Positions 1-11,996 of a stretch of DNA of 64,000 nucleotides are shown here, one piece after another. Below the pieces are notes generated by a model. It saw only the letters and a list, made by a program, of their open reading frames with translations, had not been told where the DNA came from and did no database searches. The stretch is from the NCBI GenBank assembly GCA_022478985.1, contig JAKSZP010012210.1, positions 23,684-87,683 of the forward strand, written 5' to 3'. The DNA is from Massospora cicadina (lineage: Eukaryota > Entomophthoromycota > Entomophthoromycetes > Entomophthorales > Entomophthoraceae). A program made the position numbers and the translations under genes. Positions within the stretch are counted from its first letter, which is position 1; each line of letters begins with the position of its first letter.

Positions 1-59
1 ACGTGAGCTTGGAGGGGCGGATTCTGCACCAATGTGGGGCCTTAGCAGCTGTGACAGGT

Positions 60-760
60 AGGTGGTAGGTTAGTGAGACCAGTTGATGGTCAGAGAATTC
101 CATTTTTGTTGTTTTGAAGTGGGAGATGTGGGGTTGGAATTTCGCCGGCGTTAGGATAAGGTCAATGCGGGTCATGGACCTTAATTGGCCGTTGTAAACG
201 TGGGGATGCATCATGTTTTTGAGCAGTGGGGCATGCCGCAGCAGCACATCCATTAACCTGAGGGTGGCCTTTAGAATGCGCAGTTCTATGTGACCCTGGG
301 GCGTGGGGTGAGGAAGGCCACCGGTCCGTTGGTGTGTTTAGCCAACATTTCATATCGCCAACTAGGAAAGAGTCTGGGGTAGTGGGAGGGATTTGACCAA
401 CAAGAAAAATTCCTGATGCTCACGTGCACCGTTTGGGGCATAGATGTTGATGATTGCATATGCTACGTCAGCCCACGAGAAAGTGACAACAAGCACTCAG
501 CCATTTAGGAATGTTTCTGAGGATAAAAATTTGAAAAAATTATTTTTCTGAATTAGCACCCCACAGTGCTTTGACCAAAAGGATAGGGATGGGAGGAGCA
601 TTGTTTTCCAAGCTTCCTCAGAACCTCGTGGACAGTGGGTCTCCTGGATGGTCAGGATATCCAGGGGTAAATTGTGTTGTAAAAAACTCAGTTTCCTAGC
701 CCAGGATGGGGAGGCCTTGAGTCTGGCAATATTCAATGTCCCTAAAGTAAAGGTTTCCCC
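60..760 (-). pseudogene. LINE AP-endonuclease domain, broken by stops
   Basis: This domain nicks the target DNA to prime reverse transcription. The minus-strand reading starts near 755 with a typical TLNIARLK-like strand and reaches the QETH motif, whose Glu is a metal ligand, near 635. A stop at 497-499 leaves the frame unchanged, and the IINIYAPN strand follows. Further on, after a frame change, come RIDLIL at about 160-180 and the SDHQLVSL motif near 70-95, with the conserved SDH catalytic His. The order and spacing match exonuclease-endonuclease-phosphatase domains of Tad-type LINEs. At least three in-frame stops make it inactive. Confidence 0.7.
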
Positions 761-1169
761 TATCGCACCTTAGGTGCAAGGGGGTGGGCACCTGGGCCCA
801 CCAGCCTCCTCTAGATCCCCACAGGCCTTCACAGCAGCGTGGGTGTTAGCAGCAATGCTATTGGGGTTTTTTTTAATTTTTTCAGAAAGAGTTGTGTTGG
901 CTTTAGCCTTCACTTTTTGTTTTCCCAATGTCAGATGAATTTTTTGCGGTGAGGATGAGTTTGGTGCACCATTGAGTGGGTCAAAAAAAAATTTCAGTTG
1001 GGATGGTTCTAAGTTGGTTTCAACTGGAGCTTGGGTACACGATTGGGTGAGATCAAATCCCCATCAGATCCTCAGATTGAGTGGCCCACTTGGCATAGGC
1101 TTCCCAATCTGATTGGTTGATGGATTCCCGAGTTGCTTCCACCATGAAGGTTTCCATATCCTCCTGGCA

Positions 1170-1907
1170 TTATGAGTGTGGGATGGCAGTGGTGGCTTTG
1201 GCCACTTCCTTGGCTGCAGCCCTGCAAGCCTGCTTGGCCAAATTCCGCTCTTGCGGGGAGATAGGCTTTACCAGTAGGTAGCAGCCTTGTGCTCCCCACG
1301 GGAAAGCCTCTTTGGTGCTTGCAGTTGGTTCATAGTGCACCTCTCCGCTGGCCATGGCCACTGAGGGGTGCTCTTGGAATGTGATGCCCTCCTTGGTGGG
1401 GCATGCGTGCGCCTTATGGCTGAATGCATCACAGTGGGTGCAAATGGGGGGCGCACTGTCCACAGTCACCCAGAATGGGTGGGTGGTATGCCCTGCGATA
1501 TCAATAAAAGTGGAGTGCGGGATCTAGGTTAGGTCCTTCGCAATCTCCTCAGTTGGGGTCAGGACTGTGATGGCTTTGCTGATGCACAGGTGTGGCATCA
1601 GCGTGAAGCGTTGCATTTTGAAAGATTGTATTTCGCCATATATGGTGAGACCATCTTTCAGGTGTTGTTCCAAAATGTCACGTTTTACCATAGTAGGCAA
1701 AAAGTCAAATGTGAGGAAAATTTGATTTGATTTTGTCCATCTAGTGCATTTGGTTTCGATGGCCTGTTGCCCTTTGGGGAGGTCGACCACTACACATACC
1801 GCCACAGCCTCATCTGCTGCCTCTTTGCTTTCAAAACCTAGGTCCAGCCAACCATGTGACATGGAGTGAGGTGCGACATACACCGCGGTTGGGAAAATTG
1901 TGTGCAC
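1170..1907 (-). pseudogene. LINE ORF1 (Gag-like, CCHC zinc knuckle) with one in-frame stop
   Basis: ORF1 proteins of this type coat the LINE RNA in the retrotransposition particle. Two minus-strand open segments, 1524-1907 and 1170-1469, share one frame and are separated by a single TAG at 1524-1526, so this is one Gag-like frame of about 246 codons with one stop. A canonical CX2CX4HX4C knuckle (key residues C, C, H, C) lies at 1401-1442. A plausible N-terminal extension with frameshifts runs to about 2160, and a Lys-rich, Pro-rich C-terminal stretch continues to about 750, just before the endonuclease. The family is clear; the exact start is not. Confidence 0.7.
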
Positions 1908-2170
1908 ATTTTCTCAAAATTTTTCCCATAAGGCCGTTTGTTAGATGTCCAGAAACACGTGGACTCCAAATTCTCCGACAAAAGTGGCTGGGAGTGTGGC
2001 GTGTTGATGTACTGGTTGTATCATGCTTGCCATATGAGTATCTCTGGGGAAATAGTGACCGCCAGTTTTTTAAAATTTTTGTCTATTCCACCGGTTTCTC
2101 TGGGGCATTTTCAAATGTTGGAGGCCGCAGGCCTTCCACCTGCTCCTCTTACCTTAATTGCCCAACTGCT

Positions 2171-3226
2171 CCCTGACATGGGCGCAGACTAATCTCCTCT
2201 GTGAGATTATCAAACTAGATTCAGTCTTGAATTGAATAGGTTGCAAAAGTGATTGCAACGAGAAATAAAACTATTTTATTAAAAATTTTGATATTACTTT
2301 TTCCACACTTTTGCATAGTTTTTTAGTAAAAACATTGCTAACATCATTATAAACAGCAATATCCTATGCAAGGAAATCATACTATCTTTTAAACGGTGTA
2401 TAAATTTTTTATAGGGATAACCATGATCTTACTATAATTTGATATAAGTGGCAATTTGGTATTCCACTTAAAACTTCTTTCAAAACGTTCTAAAAACTGT
2501 ATCCCATTTAATATGAAATACATCCAACTTAAAGTAAGTACAATAAGCTTCTTGATGTATTATAAGCAAGCTTACTAAATTCAGGATTTTCTTATTCCTT
2601 GAAAGACACCTTAAGTCTTAGAAAAGGCTTCTCTTTATTTAAGAATTGGCTTACAAGTATATAACTGTGTTATCATACCCATATAAGCCAATGAATTAGA
2701 TTATAAAGGTTTCAACTCAGTTATTTGAATCGTCATCTTCAAACTCAATTCATAGTTTCATTTTGTTTATTAATGAGTAAAGTAGGTAAATATAAGATGA
2801 TAAAAAAGACTGTATCCAAGTCTAACTGCAACAGACCCAGTTAAGAGCAATGAATCTAGGGATTTACCCATTCCTTACCCTTAAGTAAAAAATTCTGTTT
2901 TTAGTCAGAGTGTGTAAAGATTATTAGGAACCCAAAAAACACAATAAGCCAAATGGTTTTTTTTGTACTAGATGGTCCCAACCCAAGGGGGATTCATCGA
3001 TGTAAGCCAAATGGTTTTAGTGGAGTCATTCAATTGTCTTCAGCAAACCCTAGGGGTGTGAGAGGTAAAGAAAAAAATTGTATTGTAAGTAAAGGTTTTA
3101 AGTTTAGTATTTTATGTGATTAGTATACATCTTTAAGCTATATCTCCTATATTAATTCTTAAATGAAAAACCTTTTCTATAAAAATGAAATGCCCCCAGT
3201 AAAATCTCACTAAGCGAGAGGAGAGT
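2171..3226. other. AT-rich segment without recognisable genes
   Basis: About 1 kb of AT-rich sequence between the LINE and the LTR starting at 3227. No protein family can be read in any frame. Its only clear feature is the short tail insertion at 2961-3002 with its 16 bp duplication. It may be genomic flank of the nest or a decayed transposon. Confidence 0.4.
2945..3018 (-). mobile_element. Short retroposed tail, longest of three copies, with 16 bp target duplication
   Basis: The 16-mer TAAGCCAAATGGTTTT occurs at 2945-2960 and again at 3003-3018. The 42 bp between them (2961-3002), read on the minus strand, ends in the core GGGACCATCTAGTAC followed by a run of A. Two other sites (8627-8645 and around 12076-12102) carry the same core and A-run in plus orientation, each between direct duplications. 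This copy keeps more 5' sequence, including GATGAATCCCCC, which loosely recalls a Pol III B box. The arrangement is what 5'-truncated target-primed retroposition leaves behind. Confidence 0.7.
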
Positions 3227-4560
3227 TGACCACAAATTAAGATAAACTTTAGTGAAGCTTACCCTTTGGACTTGAAAAATATTAGACACTTTTTTTTGGC
3301 ACTACACACATAATGAAATTATACCTGAGATAAATCTACGCTTGTTCAGTGAGCTTTAATTGCTGTGGAGCAAAGAAATTCTCCTTTTGGATCAACGCCC
3401 CCTCATCACCATTAGAATTTCTATTTCCTCTTTTAAAGCTCAGTATCAATAAGCCTACAGATCTCTTACTGTCAATATACTGACCCATCTATATGAATCA
3501 CAGGGTCAAGAAATCCTAGTAGCTTACCATAGAACTCTTATTAGTTCTCTTCACAGAGATTACTTCATTTTTTTAAAACCAGTCTTTTTTATCCAGAATC
3601 TTGATCCTCCAATCCAATATGTCATTTTATACCTGACTTGGTCCGTCTGACCTTCTTTGTTTTTTATACTCAACATTATATCTTAAGGTTAATAACTTTA
3701 TATTGATTTAGCAGATGTTAGAGCAACTTAATGCATGCCTTTTAGGTGTAGCCTCAGACTTATAGGTGAAACTTTTTAGTGTTTTTGATCCAGCAAATGC
3801 GCAATGAGACTCATCTTAAAATTTAACTCATGAATTAGGGTCTGACCTAACTAATTCATGTATAAAGTTTTCCCCTTCTCTTATGTGAGTGCCAGCTTAT
3901 TTAAAGTAATAGATCGTTATGCTTTTTTAGATAATATTCTTTAAACCCTATGTTGTCCTTATGCTCTATTGTGTTATGGCCTTTTTCAGTTGAGTAAGTC
4001 ACAATTATTAGATCCATAGACTATAAACTTTTTTAAACCACATTCTTTCTTCCTGAGACCTTCCTTAAGTGCAAACTTCTTGAGTTATCTCTCTGCCCAT
4101 GGACATCCTTTCTTATCTTAACTTAATTTAGTCGCGCTAATCTTCTCTTCATTAACCTCCAAAGTTTTTTAACAAAAGTTTTTAGTGCAAAACACTGGCC
4201 TTTAACATCTAATACTGATAGAGTCTCATCAAATAGCATCCTTTTATCTTAATACTTCCCCAACCAAACTAGAGGGTTTAATTTTCTTCAGCATTGCTAT
4301 TAATTATAAAGCCTTCAGTATACTTAAAATATCTACTTTCTTCAGAATGCAACTAGGGCCTTTGTACTGAAAATTGAGTGATTGGCTATTTTTTTGTTAT
4401 ATTGGGCTCTCTGGCTGTAAAGCGCCTGATCTGGAAGATCAGACTCGGTTTTTTTGGTCTTTTGACCATTATAGAATTCTGTTCGCTTATCTCAGAGTTG
4501 CGTCCCTTTCCTCACCTTGGGTGGGTCTTCTGCACGTTACTTACTCTGAGCTTTAATTTA
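3227..4560 (+). repeat. 5' LTR of element I
   Basis: It starts with TGACCACAAATTAAG, matching TGACTCCAAATATGG at 46771. Shared landmarks follow in order: a CACTACACACA-like stretch, a TGTGGAGCA box and a CCATCATCA-like stretch, up to about 3910. From about 3930 the match moves to 62975 onward, past the inserted element E, and can be followed clearly to about 4290. The end near 4560 is a guess from LTR-like composition. Confidence 0.55.
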
Positions 4561-6341
4561 ATTAAATATATTTTTTGGTCATTTGCCTCTCTTCTTCAAA
4601 ACCTTTGCCAAATTCATGTTGCACAATTCTTTTTTCCATGTCCCCAATACCTTTTATTCTACTTACAACATAACCTAAGTGAAATTTACCCATATCCCTG
4701 AAAGAAATAATTGACCAAAACTCTGGTAATGATTTTATCCAGGTCCGTTTGTTTGCAAAGGACGCCTTAGTGAATACCTTTCTGACCACCAATGCACTTT
4801 ATCCCTTCTAAACGCCTTATAAGGGGAAACAAGAAAATAGGTGAACAGAATACTTTGGTATGTCACAAAAGGATGGAGCTTGCTTTCTACTTAAATTATA
4901 TCTTTAACCTTGTCATATCCTAATTCTCATTCATCTTTCTCTCTAAATCTGTTTATCATAATTATGATTACCATCGAATGCCTTAATTGCAAATCATTTT
5001 CTTGCTAATCTTACTCACTAGGCCTCCCCTAGATTCTGCATTTTCAAAACTATTCACCTCCCTAGACCCAAATGTTACTTCACAAACTTTCAAGAACGTT
5101 TTTAAAACTAGAATAATGAAACTCTCACCATGGACTAAACTCAGCTCCATACTCACATGAAAAGCTCCATCAGACCCACTGTAGTCTCACTCAATTTTTC
5201 TCTAGGCACAAAAAGCTCTCCCACTTTTCTCTCCATACGATCACCTGTTTTAGAAAAAAACCTGCAAGCTTATCATGATTCCATGTTGCTAACTTAGTCC
5301 TTGCACGTGATACTACCTTTGCGATTTAAGATCCTCTCACACCACGCCCTGGGATTTTTACCCCACGTCACTGTTTTACAATTAAGGCCATGTTGCTTAA
5401 GCCCTCTGTATTTAACTCCATTTTGGTTAAAGATTGTATCCTTTGACTTAACAGTCCTACTTTTTCCAGTGACTGAAAGTCTCCAGTGTACTCCTTTAGT
5501 TTCTCTTAATTATCTGATGCCTCTAATTCCGCATCAATTGATGTTTTTGGATGGTCCATCTGCCTTACCTGTAAAGGACCTGGATAACTAAGAGCTAAGC
5601 CAACCCCTCCATAAACACCCATCCTTTCCCTTTGCAAGATTAATTAAGAATAATTGCGCTTAATTTTTTTAACTTTTATAAGAATGATTCTAGTCTCACC
5701 ACCTTCCAGGAATTGATGAAACTATGCAGCTGATAAATTTTAAACCTTTATATTACTGAGACATTATATGAGTTTTTGGCTTACACTCCACTCTTGGAAG
5801 TCTCTTTGACGCCCAAAAAACCTCTTCTGGTTACTTTTTCTCCTCGAGTTTTCTACACAAGACTAAAGATTTGGACTGTAATTGTACCATACTACCATTA
5901 TACTGTTAGCTTAAGTTTCTTTGGCGGCAACTTTAACATGTTCAAGTGTACTTAGACCTAAAACTGATCTTCTATAAGAGCTTCAAGCACTCCTGTTAGG
6001 AAATATAATAAAAGCTATATTTAGAGGACTAACTGACAAACTTCTTATTAGGTAGACATTTTAAGCGTCTTATATATATGAGAGAGTTGGTAATAATGTG
6101 ATTTATAGAATAAGTATGGTATTAAGGAAATTAAATAAAATGATATGGTGGAGTGATACAGATCCCCTAAGGAAAAAAATTTAAATTATTGTACCTGAGA
6201 ATACATATTTCCAAAATTAAGTAAAAGGTTTATTTTTTTGTGTACACTTTCAGGAATAACGGTCTTCTAAAAAACCTATTTAGAAATTTCTGTAAATTAC
6301 AGTTGTCACTCAACAATTTTATTGATTTCTATTTGGTAGTT
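4560..6341 (+). other. Presumed gag/protease region of element I, unreadable
   Basis: By position this should hold gag and protease of element I. I recognise no motif: no zinc knuckle and no D-T/S-G protease signature. Short open stretches (4562-4792 minus, 5301-5591 plus) show no family resemblance and look like chance. The stretch is AT-rich and has no obvious repeats. Confidence 0.35.
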
Positions 6342-7163
6342 TGTAGTAGCCCTATTCCTTTGATATCATGTCTGATGACATAATTGGCTGCATAAACTGT
6401 AAGAATAGAGATAAGTTTCTAAAACTAAAGGTATCAATTTTTCTGCCCTCCATAATCACAAACATACCGTAAAACTTGGGTAAGGGCCAAGCAAAACAAA
6501 GTTGGAACAAGGGTCAAAATGATGAGGGTATCAGCATTACACTAATGACATTGAACTTTACAAGTTAATTATGAGTCAAATTGGCTATCACATCTTTTTC
6601 AAATTGGGATTTAGCAACATTAAAATATTATACTCACTAGAGTGAAATATTTTTGTCTTCAATTACATACCTAAATTTGAACATTTTTTATTAAATATTA
6701 CCAGCAATGGTAGTCTTATTTTATTAGTAATTTGGATTAGTGACATGGCAAAAAAACCATGACACATCCCCCATTCTCACTTATAGTAGTTTCTTCAAAA
6801 ATCTTCTTTGTTGGTCCACTTCCAATTTAGTAAATCTGCTATAATTATCTAATAGCCCATTGAGCTGGTTTATCCATGGACCCCTCTAGGAGATATCCCA
6901 CAACATATGAATTTTTACTTCTAAAGGTCTTTGTTGAGTCCAGTCACTTTGTTGATGCATTCTGTATCACTTTTAATAGAAGCTTAGAATGCATAGAACG
7001 CTACTATAAACATGAGATTGACTTACGCCTTAGAGTCAGCCAAGTCGTCATCCACTTGTGTTACCTAAATATATTTATAGCCTTCATTGTTGTTCAAATA
7101 AGCTATCCAGACGTTAGCACTGCTATTCGTTCCTGAATAACATTTTATTTATAGCTAATTACA
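6342..7163 (+). repeat. 5' LTR of element G
   Basis: It opens with TGTAGTAGCC and ends with GCTAATTACA, so TG...CA. The stretch from 6495 to 6660 matches 12195-12360 closely; for example TAGCAACATTAAAATATTAT corresponds to a similar run near 12325. The stretch from 6747 to 7163 matches 43086-43499, including CATGGCAAA and CCATTCTC. A small open frame at 6876-7136 is LTR sequence and not a gene. Confidence 0.6.
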
Positions 7164-8610
7164 TGATAGTCAGGGATTTTTTACATATCACCTCTTAGGT
7201 ATACAGGAGCTACAGACATTCTTTTCACATTAGTAAATAACCTTTTGTAAATACTTCCATATAGATTTGCTCATTAAGACTTTTGCTAAGTGTGAACTAG
7301 GTACATTGGCTGTTCTAGACTTTCAAATTGTATCTCATTACCCTCTGTCACTCATTTTGGTTGGCCTACATCTTGACTTTTATCTCTATGGCCCACTGGA
7401 AGAACACTATCCTTCCTGTATATAATTGATTTTTTTTGACAACTTTTAGCACTGCTTTTCTAGATTGAACCCAATCTAATTTTCATATAATCAGGCAAGC
7501 TCAAGCTTCTATCTCTTATGAAACTTCCATTTTTATATCTCCAAATGATCCTTGTCTGCCCCCTTGAAGTGCTAACTTGTTGCAGCAACTTTCACCCAGA
7601 GCAGCTGACTAGTATCTATATTTGCTTAGAACTCAGCCAAAATTTTGAAGGCTGATAGAAGATTATAGTTTTTAAGCATGGCAACCAGCTCCTTTTCCTT
7701 TCAAATATTCTATATATTCTTCATAATCTGTCAGGTGGGACGCCCACTAGTGCCCTATTCATATTAATTATGCAGTTAATTCTAATCCCTACCTTTGTCT
7801 GACATTGTTAAAACGACATCTCAATAGTCTACTTTTGATATACAGACAATGAACGCTCAGGTATGGCGTTTTCGCCTTTTAACTTTGATCATGTGGTAGC
7901 AGCTTTTTTGGTGATTTCTCGCCCCAGTTAATGAAATTTCAAATTAGCAGTATGTGCTACCTTGGAGACCATTATATGTTATAGCCTTGTATCAGCACTT
8001 TGCCTCTTAATATGGTTAAGGTCTAAAAATTAATATCATTTGTTTTGATTGAATCAGAGTGCAGCATGAGTTTAGCCGCAAGTTTTTAGTCAAATCAAAT
8101 CTGATATAATTACTTTTTTGTAGTATCAACCTGCAGAAAAACTAAACCATTGGAAGGGGTTTCATCGTTATGGTAATGTCTGGCGACAATCAGATAGAAA
8201 TTTAATTTAAGATTCCACTCTGAAACCCTAACAGACGTTTTTAAACATTATCTATATCAACATTAATGAAACGTCCATTTTATCTCATGGGTTAGATTAA
8301 TCCAATATTTGTGTATCAGAAAACCCTGAAAACCCCGCCTAACCAATACAATGATTTTCCACACTCATGTGGCTTAATAATTAATTTTTTACAAATAAAA
8401 TTGTATACATGACACTGTAGAATGTACATTTTTTATGTCTCTTCTGTGGCAAGAGTGTTAACTATCCAAACTCTTTTATGATATAAATAAATATCCAGAT
8501 AATGCTATTATTATTGAAAGGGATTATATTTAAAATTTTATGCACGCTCTGCTTATATAAAACCACTATGGTTACCTTATGCTATCTTCTAATCTCTTTA
8601 TATCACAAGG
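7164..8610 (+). other. Presumed gag region of element G, unreadable
   Basis: About 1.4 kb lies between the 5' LTR and the protease remnant. No Gag motif or zinc knuckle can be read. It is longer than the matching part of element D (about 0.8 kb), so a further decayed insertion may hide here, but I cannot delimit one. Confidence 0.35.
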
Positions 8611-8661
8611 AAGATACAAGTTGCAGACCATCTAGTACTAAAAAAAAGATACAAGTTGCAG
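8611..8661 (+). mobile_element. Short retroposed tail with 16 bp target duplication
   Basis: AAGATACAAGTTGCAG occurs at 8611-8626 and again at 8646-8661. Only ACCATCTAGTACTAAAAAA (8627-8645) lies between. The same core with an A-run is at 2961-3002 (inverted) and around 12076-12102. The insertion falls just before the protease motif of element G. This is the shortest copy and holds little more than the tail. Confidence 0.75.
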
Positions 8662-10400
8662 TTCTGGTGGGTACTGAAGCCTCAGAAATTCTGTTGATCA
8701 AGACTTGGTGATTACCTGGAGATACACTACTTAACTGAAGGTATGGTTAAAGCAAATACTTCACAGACAATTCTATAACTGAGGTTAAGAGACTAGTTGA
8801 GCTTTAAGGTGGCATTTATGTATTTTCTGACTACTTCCTAAAGTTAAAAAATGCTGTATCCAATAATCTTGGAAGTAGAGTGATGGTGAGAGTTTGATAT
8901 TTAAACCAATGTAAAGGCCAATAATCTGACTCTCTATTTCTAGTTGTTGTGGAAAGATAGTGGTCTTTGTTTCCATTGAAGAAGCTTAAAAATTGGCTAA
9001 CAGAAAATGTTCATAATTCATCCTCACAACTCAGCTAAAGCCCACTTCAGAGGTTTTTCCTCCCTGGTTGAAGGGGCTAGAGCCCCCTTTATACTGCTAC
9101 CAAAATTTTTTGAATAGAATACTATGATCTTGTTTTTAATGTAAAGCTTAAAATAGAATTGTTTTCATTTCCTTTCTCATGTACCCTTTAACTTTGAGAT
9201 AAGAGACGTTGTTGGATGTTTGGGTCACGGAACAACTAGCTAAAGAGTTCGATTTCCACAGTCCTTATATAGCATGCTCACCGTTTTTCTTTTGTGGAAA
9301 GTAGATGGTACTCTACGCCATTTTTGTAGACTATGGCAACATGAAAATGTCACTATACCCAATATGGACCCCATCCTTATGGAGCTAAAGTAGATAGATA
9401 TGTTAATAAAGACAAAGACTTTACCTAGCTTACTGCCTAAACTGATTTAACCAAATCCGCGTTAAAAGAGGACAGGAATACCTTCCTGTGTCCTTACCAG
9501 AGAAAGTATTTTTTAATATTGGTTCATGCCATTTGGCCTCTGGAATGCTCCTGCAACCTTTCACAGTCATATTAATGCAACGTTAAGAGCTTAAGGGTTT
9601 GTTATGGCCCTTATAGATAATATGTTGGGTTTCTCCCCCAGATCATGCTCTCATGAGATCCACTTGTGCAAAGGAAGTACAATTGAGAGAGCCTAACTTG
9701 ATGTTAAAGATAAGTAGGCGCGAGGTCTAAAGACTTAGGTCACCTTGATGGGTATCATCATGGTTAACAAAGGATGTATGATCACCCCAGACAAGAAAAA
9801 AACATACAACCATTGACTATAACCTAAGTAAATAAATTAAGAAGCTTCTTTGGGATATTTAGCTCTCAAGAAGTCTATTAGTAATTCAGTGTTTCCTGCA
9901 CCTTGCATAAGGATAGTGGCGAATGTCCCTTAAGTGACCATCTGCACTGGATGATGCATTTCAAACTTTGAAATGCACTTTGCCTTCTAAATTATTACTT
10001 CACCGCGTGATCCCAGAAAGGAGTTTATATTGTTTTTAATAGCTTCAAACTTTTCTATTGTCTATGCTCAATTACAAGTGGGTAAAGATTGAGTAGAACA
10101 TCCAGCGTGATTTCCAAAATAATTCTATCTGAGGTGATCTATGCTGTTTATTATATAAGGTATCAGCAGTAATAGAAGCATAGCCTTACTGGATCATTCA
10201 TCTACATGGTTCTTTACAGCCATTCCAGGTCCAAACAGAATATTAAGCTTTACTGTAATACCACGCTCCTAATGTTCTTATCCAGCGCCAAATTCTCTAA
10301 CATGATTTTCTTACTTAGTTTGAGCTCTCTTATGAGTTTTTACAAAAGACAAGGAAAATGATTTAGCTGATGCATTAAGTTTAACCTGGCCTTAGCTCCT
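8662..10400 (+). pseudogene. Element G protease, reverse transcriptase and RNase H remnants
   Basis: This part of pol would cut the polyprotein and copy the element RNA into DNA. A protease-like strand (VLVGTEAS, with Gly in place of the catalytic Asp) begins at about 8662, followed by a linker that matches element D. RT motifs follow in several frames: KVDGTLRHFCRL near 9305, MPFGLWNAPATF near 9527, and ALIDNM near 9605 where a Y-x-D-D box is expected. After MITPDKKK near 9778 come RNase H-like strands to about 10390. Stops and frameshifts occur throughout. The assignment rests on motif order and parallel similarity to D. Confidence 0.6.
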
Positions 10401-10559
10401 GATCCAAGAGAAGTGGCGCTCCATAACATCATGCTGGTGATTCATCTAAAGTAAGAATAAAAATAATTAAACATCCACTATCACAAGAGACCCTATTCTC
10501 ACTTCTGTAGAGTACCTAGAGGCATATGGTATCTTCATAAGGGTCATCCATCACAACCC

Positions 10560-11260
10560 CTTTATTCAGAATCAACTTAGTTTTTTGTCAATTTTTTTAA
10601 ACCAGAAGAATCTGATAATGAGGTACCATGTGAATTATGATACAGTATGGTCTACAAACGCTTATACGTATCCTCTGTGCCTCTTTACATTGAAATATTA
10701 AAAGGAGCATTTTAGTAAGATAACTGTGGGCACCTTGGAAAGGCTAAACCATGAAGCTATCCAACGTACATATTATTGGAAATGGGTTTCAGCACGGGTA
10801 TCTTAGTTTTAAAAAATGTCTTGTCTTAAACATGATGAAACTAAAATTGTTAGTCCCTTTATTTTTTTGATACCATACCTAAAAGCATATGGGTCTTGAC
10901 TTCTTTTTGGCTATCTTTATCTTGGAGTTACCTTTTTAAAAGTGGTATGATGTCATATTATTTATAATAAATCGATTCTACAAGTTCACCCACTTTGTCC
11001 CCTTCCACACTACAATAATGGTGACTCAGATTGCTAAGCTGATCATATCTCACGTCTTCCCTGCCTATGGCTTACCAAAAGAGACCATAAGTGACCATGA
11101 GCCCCAGTTCAGATCCATATCGTTGATGGGCTTTGCAAAACCTTACATATTTGTCCATGCTGTATGACTGACTTCCACCCACAATTCGAAGAGCAGACAG
11201 AGATAGCGAACAGATGCTTAGAGGAATAACTGTAGTGCTATACTGCCTCTAATTGCTCAG
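10560..11260 (+). pseudogene. Element G integrase remnant
   Basis: Integrase inserts the cDNA into the genome. A zinc-finger-like stretch (GHLGKAKTMKL) lies near 10725. The core is best read near 10945-11130: a strand matching GYNAIMVVD of element D is followed by GLPKETISDHEPQF, which keeps the second catalytic Asp. In another frame QTEIANRCLEE near 11198 carries the expected Glu. The first Asp region has decayed. Frameshifts separate the blocks. Confidence 0.6.
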
Positions 11261-11689
11261 ATTTGGCTTCACACCCACACTTGTCTCAATTCAAATGTCT
11301 GATACTCACAGTTCTTATTGTTGTTCTCCCTCCTTTATGATTTACCATTCCTTTAACATGGACCCCAGTTGTGGGTCCGCCTGAAAGCTGTGGTGGTCTT
11401 TGTAAAGATCATCGGTTAAGTACACCAAGAGTTAAAAACTAATTTATTCCTTTCTTAGAGACCTACATGGAATTCTAATGAGAAAAGAAGGGTAAGGATA
11501 GGTCTAAGGCAGGATTATTGTGATTTTACTGTAAGGAATAGTCCAATCAACCTGGCGTGTTAGAGACTGGGATCAAAGAGGATATGTCCAGCCACATCTT
11601 TAGAAAGGTAGATCATGTCTCTTATCAGTTGGTTTTGCCGCCTAGTTCCAAATTAATTTCATGTTCCACAAGAGTAATGTGACCTCATT

Positions 11690-11925
11690 TGAGTGTTACC
11701 CTTCTGAGCTCCATAACTGCACCATGTTATGGGGCATCTCAATGGGAAGCGGAGAGTCATTTTTTTCCTATAGAGTGAAGAGATCTCTGGAATACTTGAT
11801 GTAATGGAAAAGTTTTTTTTTAATGAAGAGAACATCTGGGCTTTAGCCCGCTATTGCGCTCATGCTCAGGACTTAATTAAAGAATTTCACATGCGCTTTT
11901 CAGATTCTTCTAGTTTCAAGTTTGC
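11690..11925 (+). pseudogene. Element G chromodomain remnant
   Basis: Chromodomains at integrase C-termini tether chromoviruses to modified histones. Across a frameshift I read YRVKRSLEYLM, a stop, WKSFF, then NEENIWALARYCAHAQDLI and KEFH. This matches the strand-strand-helix order of chromodomains and the homologous region of element D (HVKRHLEYLVSWKG ... HAQDLIKSF). It lies directly before the purine tract and the 3' LTR. Confidence 0.6.
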
Positions 11926-11996
11926 CTCTACAATTACAGAAAAAAATTAAATTTTTAGCAAAAACTTCTCTACTTAATGCATTTGAGGAGGGGTAG

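Larger units (their letters stand above)
1..2170 (-). mobile_element. Tad-like LINE, 5' part (ORF1 plus endonuclease), degenerate
   Basis: Read on the minus strand, this segment holds a Gag-like ORF1 with a CCHC zinc knuckle followed by an AP-type endonuclease, the order found at the 5' end of Tad/L1-type non-LTR retrotransposons. The reverse transcriptase would lie left of base 1, outside the window. Gag-like coding can be followed in several frames up to about 2160, so the right end is approximate. No poly(A) tail or target duplication can be seen because the 3' end is missing. The element lies just outside the large LTR-element nest. Confidence 0.75.

Noticed and set aside
4562..5591. Open frames 4562-4792 (minus) and 5301-5591 (plus) as host genes
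   Set aside because: No domain, no homologue within the window, composition like the AT-rich surroundings, and a position inside the decayed gag region of element I.
6876..7136. Open frame that resembles a protease lead-in (VESSHFVDAF)
   Set aside because: The same sequence recurs at 43270-43490 as part of the duplicated G LTR, and a better protease position for G is at 8662.
8793..8830. GAGCTTTAAGGTGGCATTTATG resembling the start of the G 3' LTR at 12003
   Set aside because: The surrounding sequence aligns with the protease-RT linker of element D, so this is internal sequence and the short match is chance.
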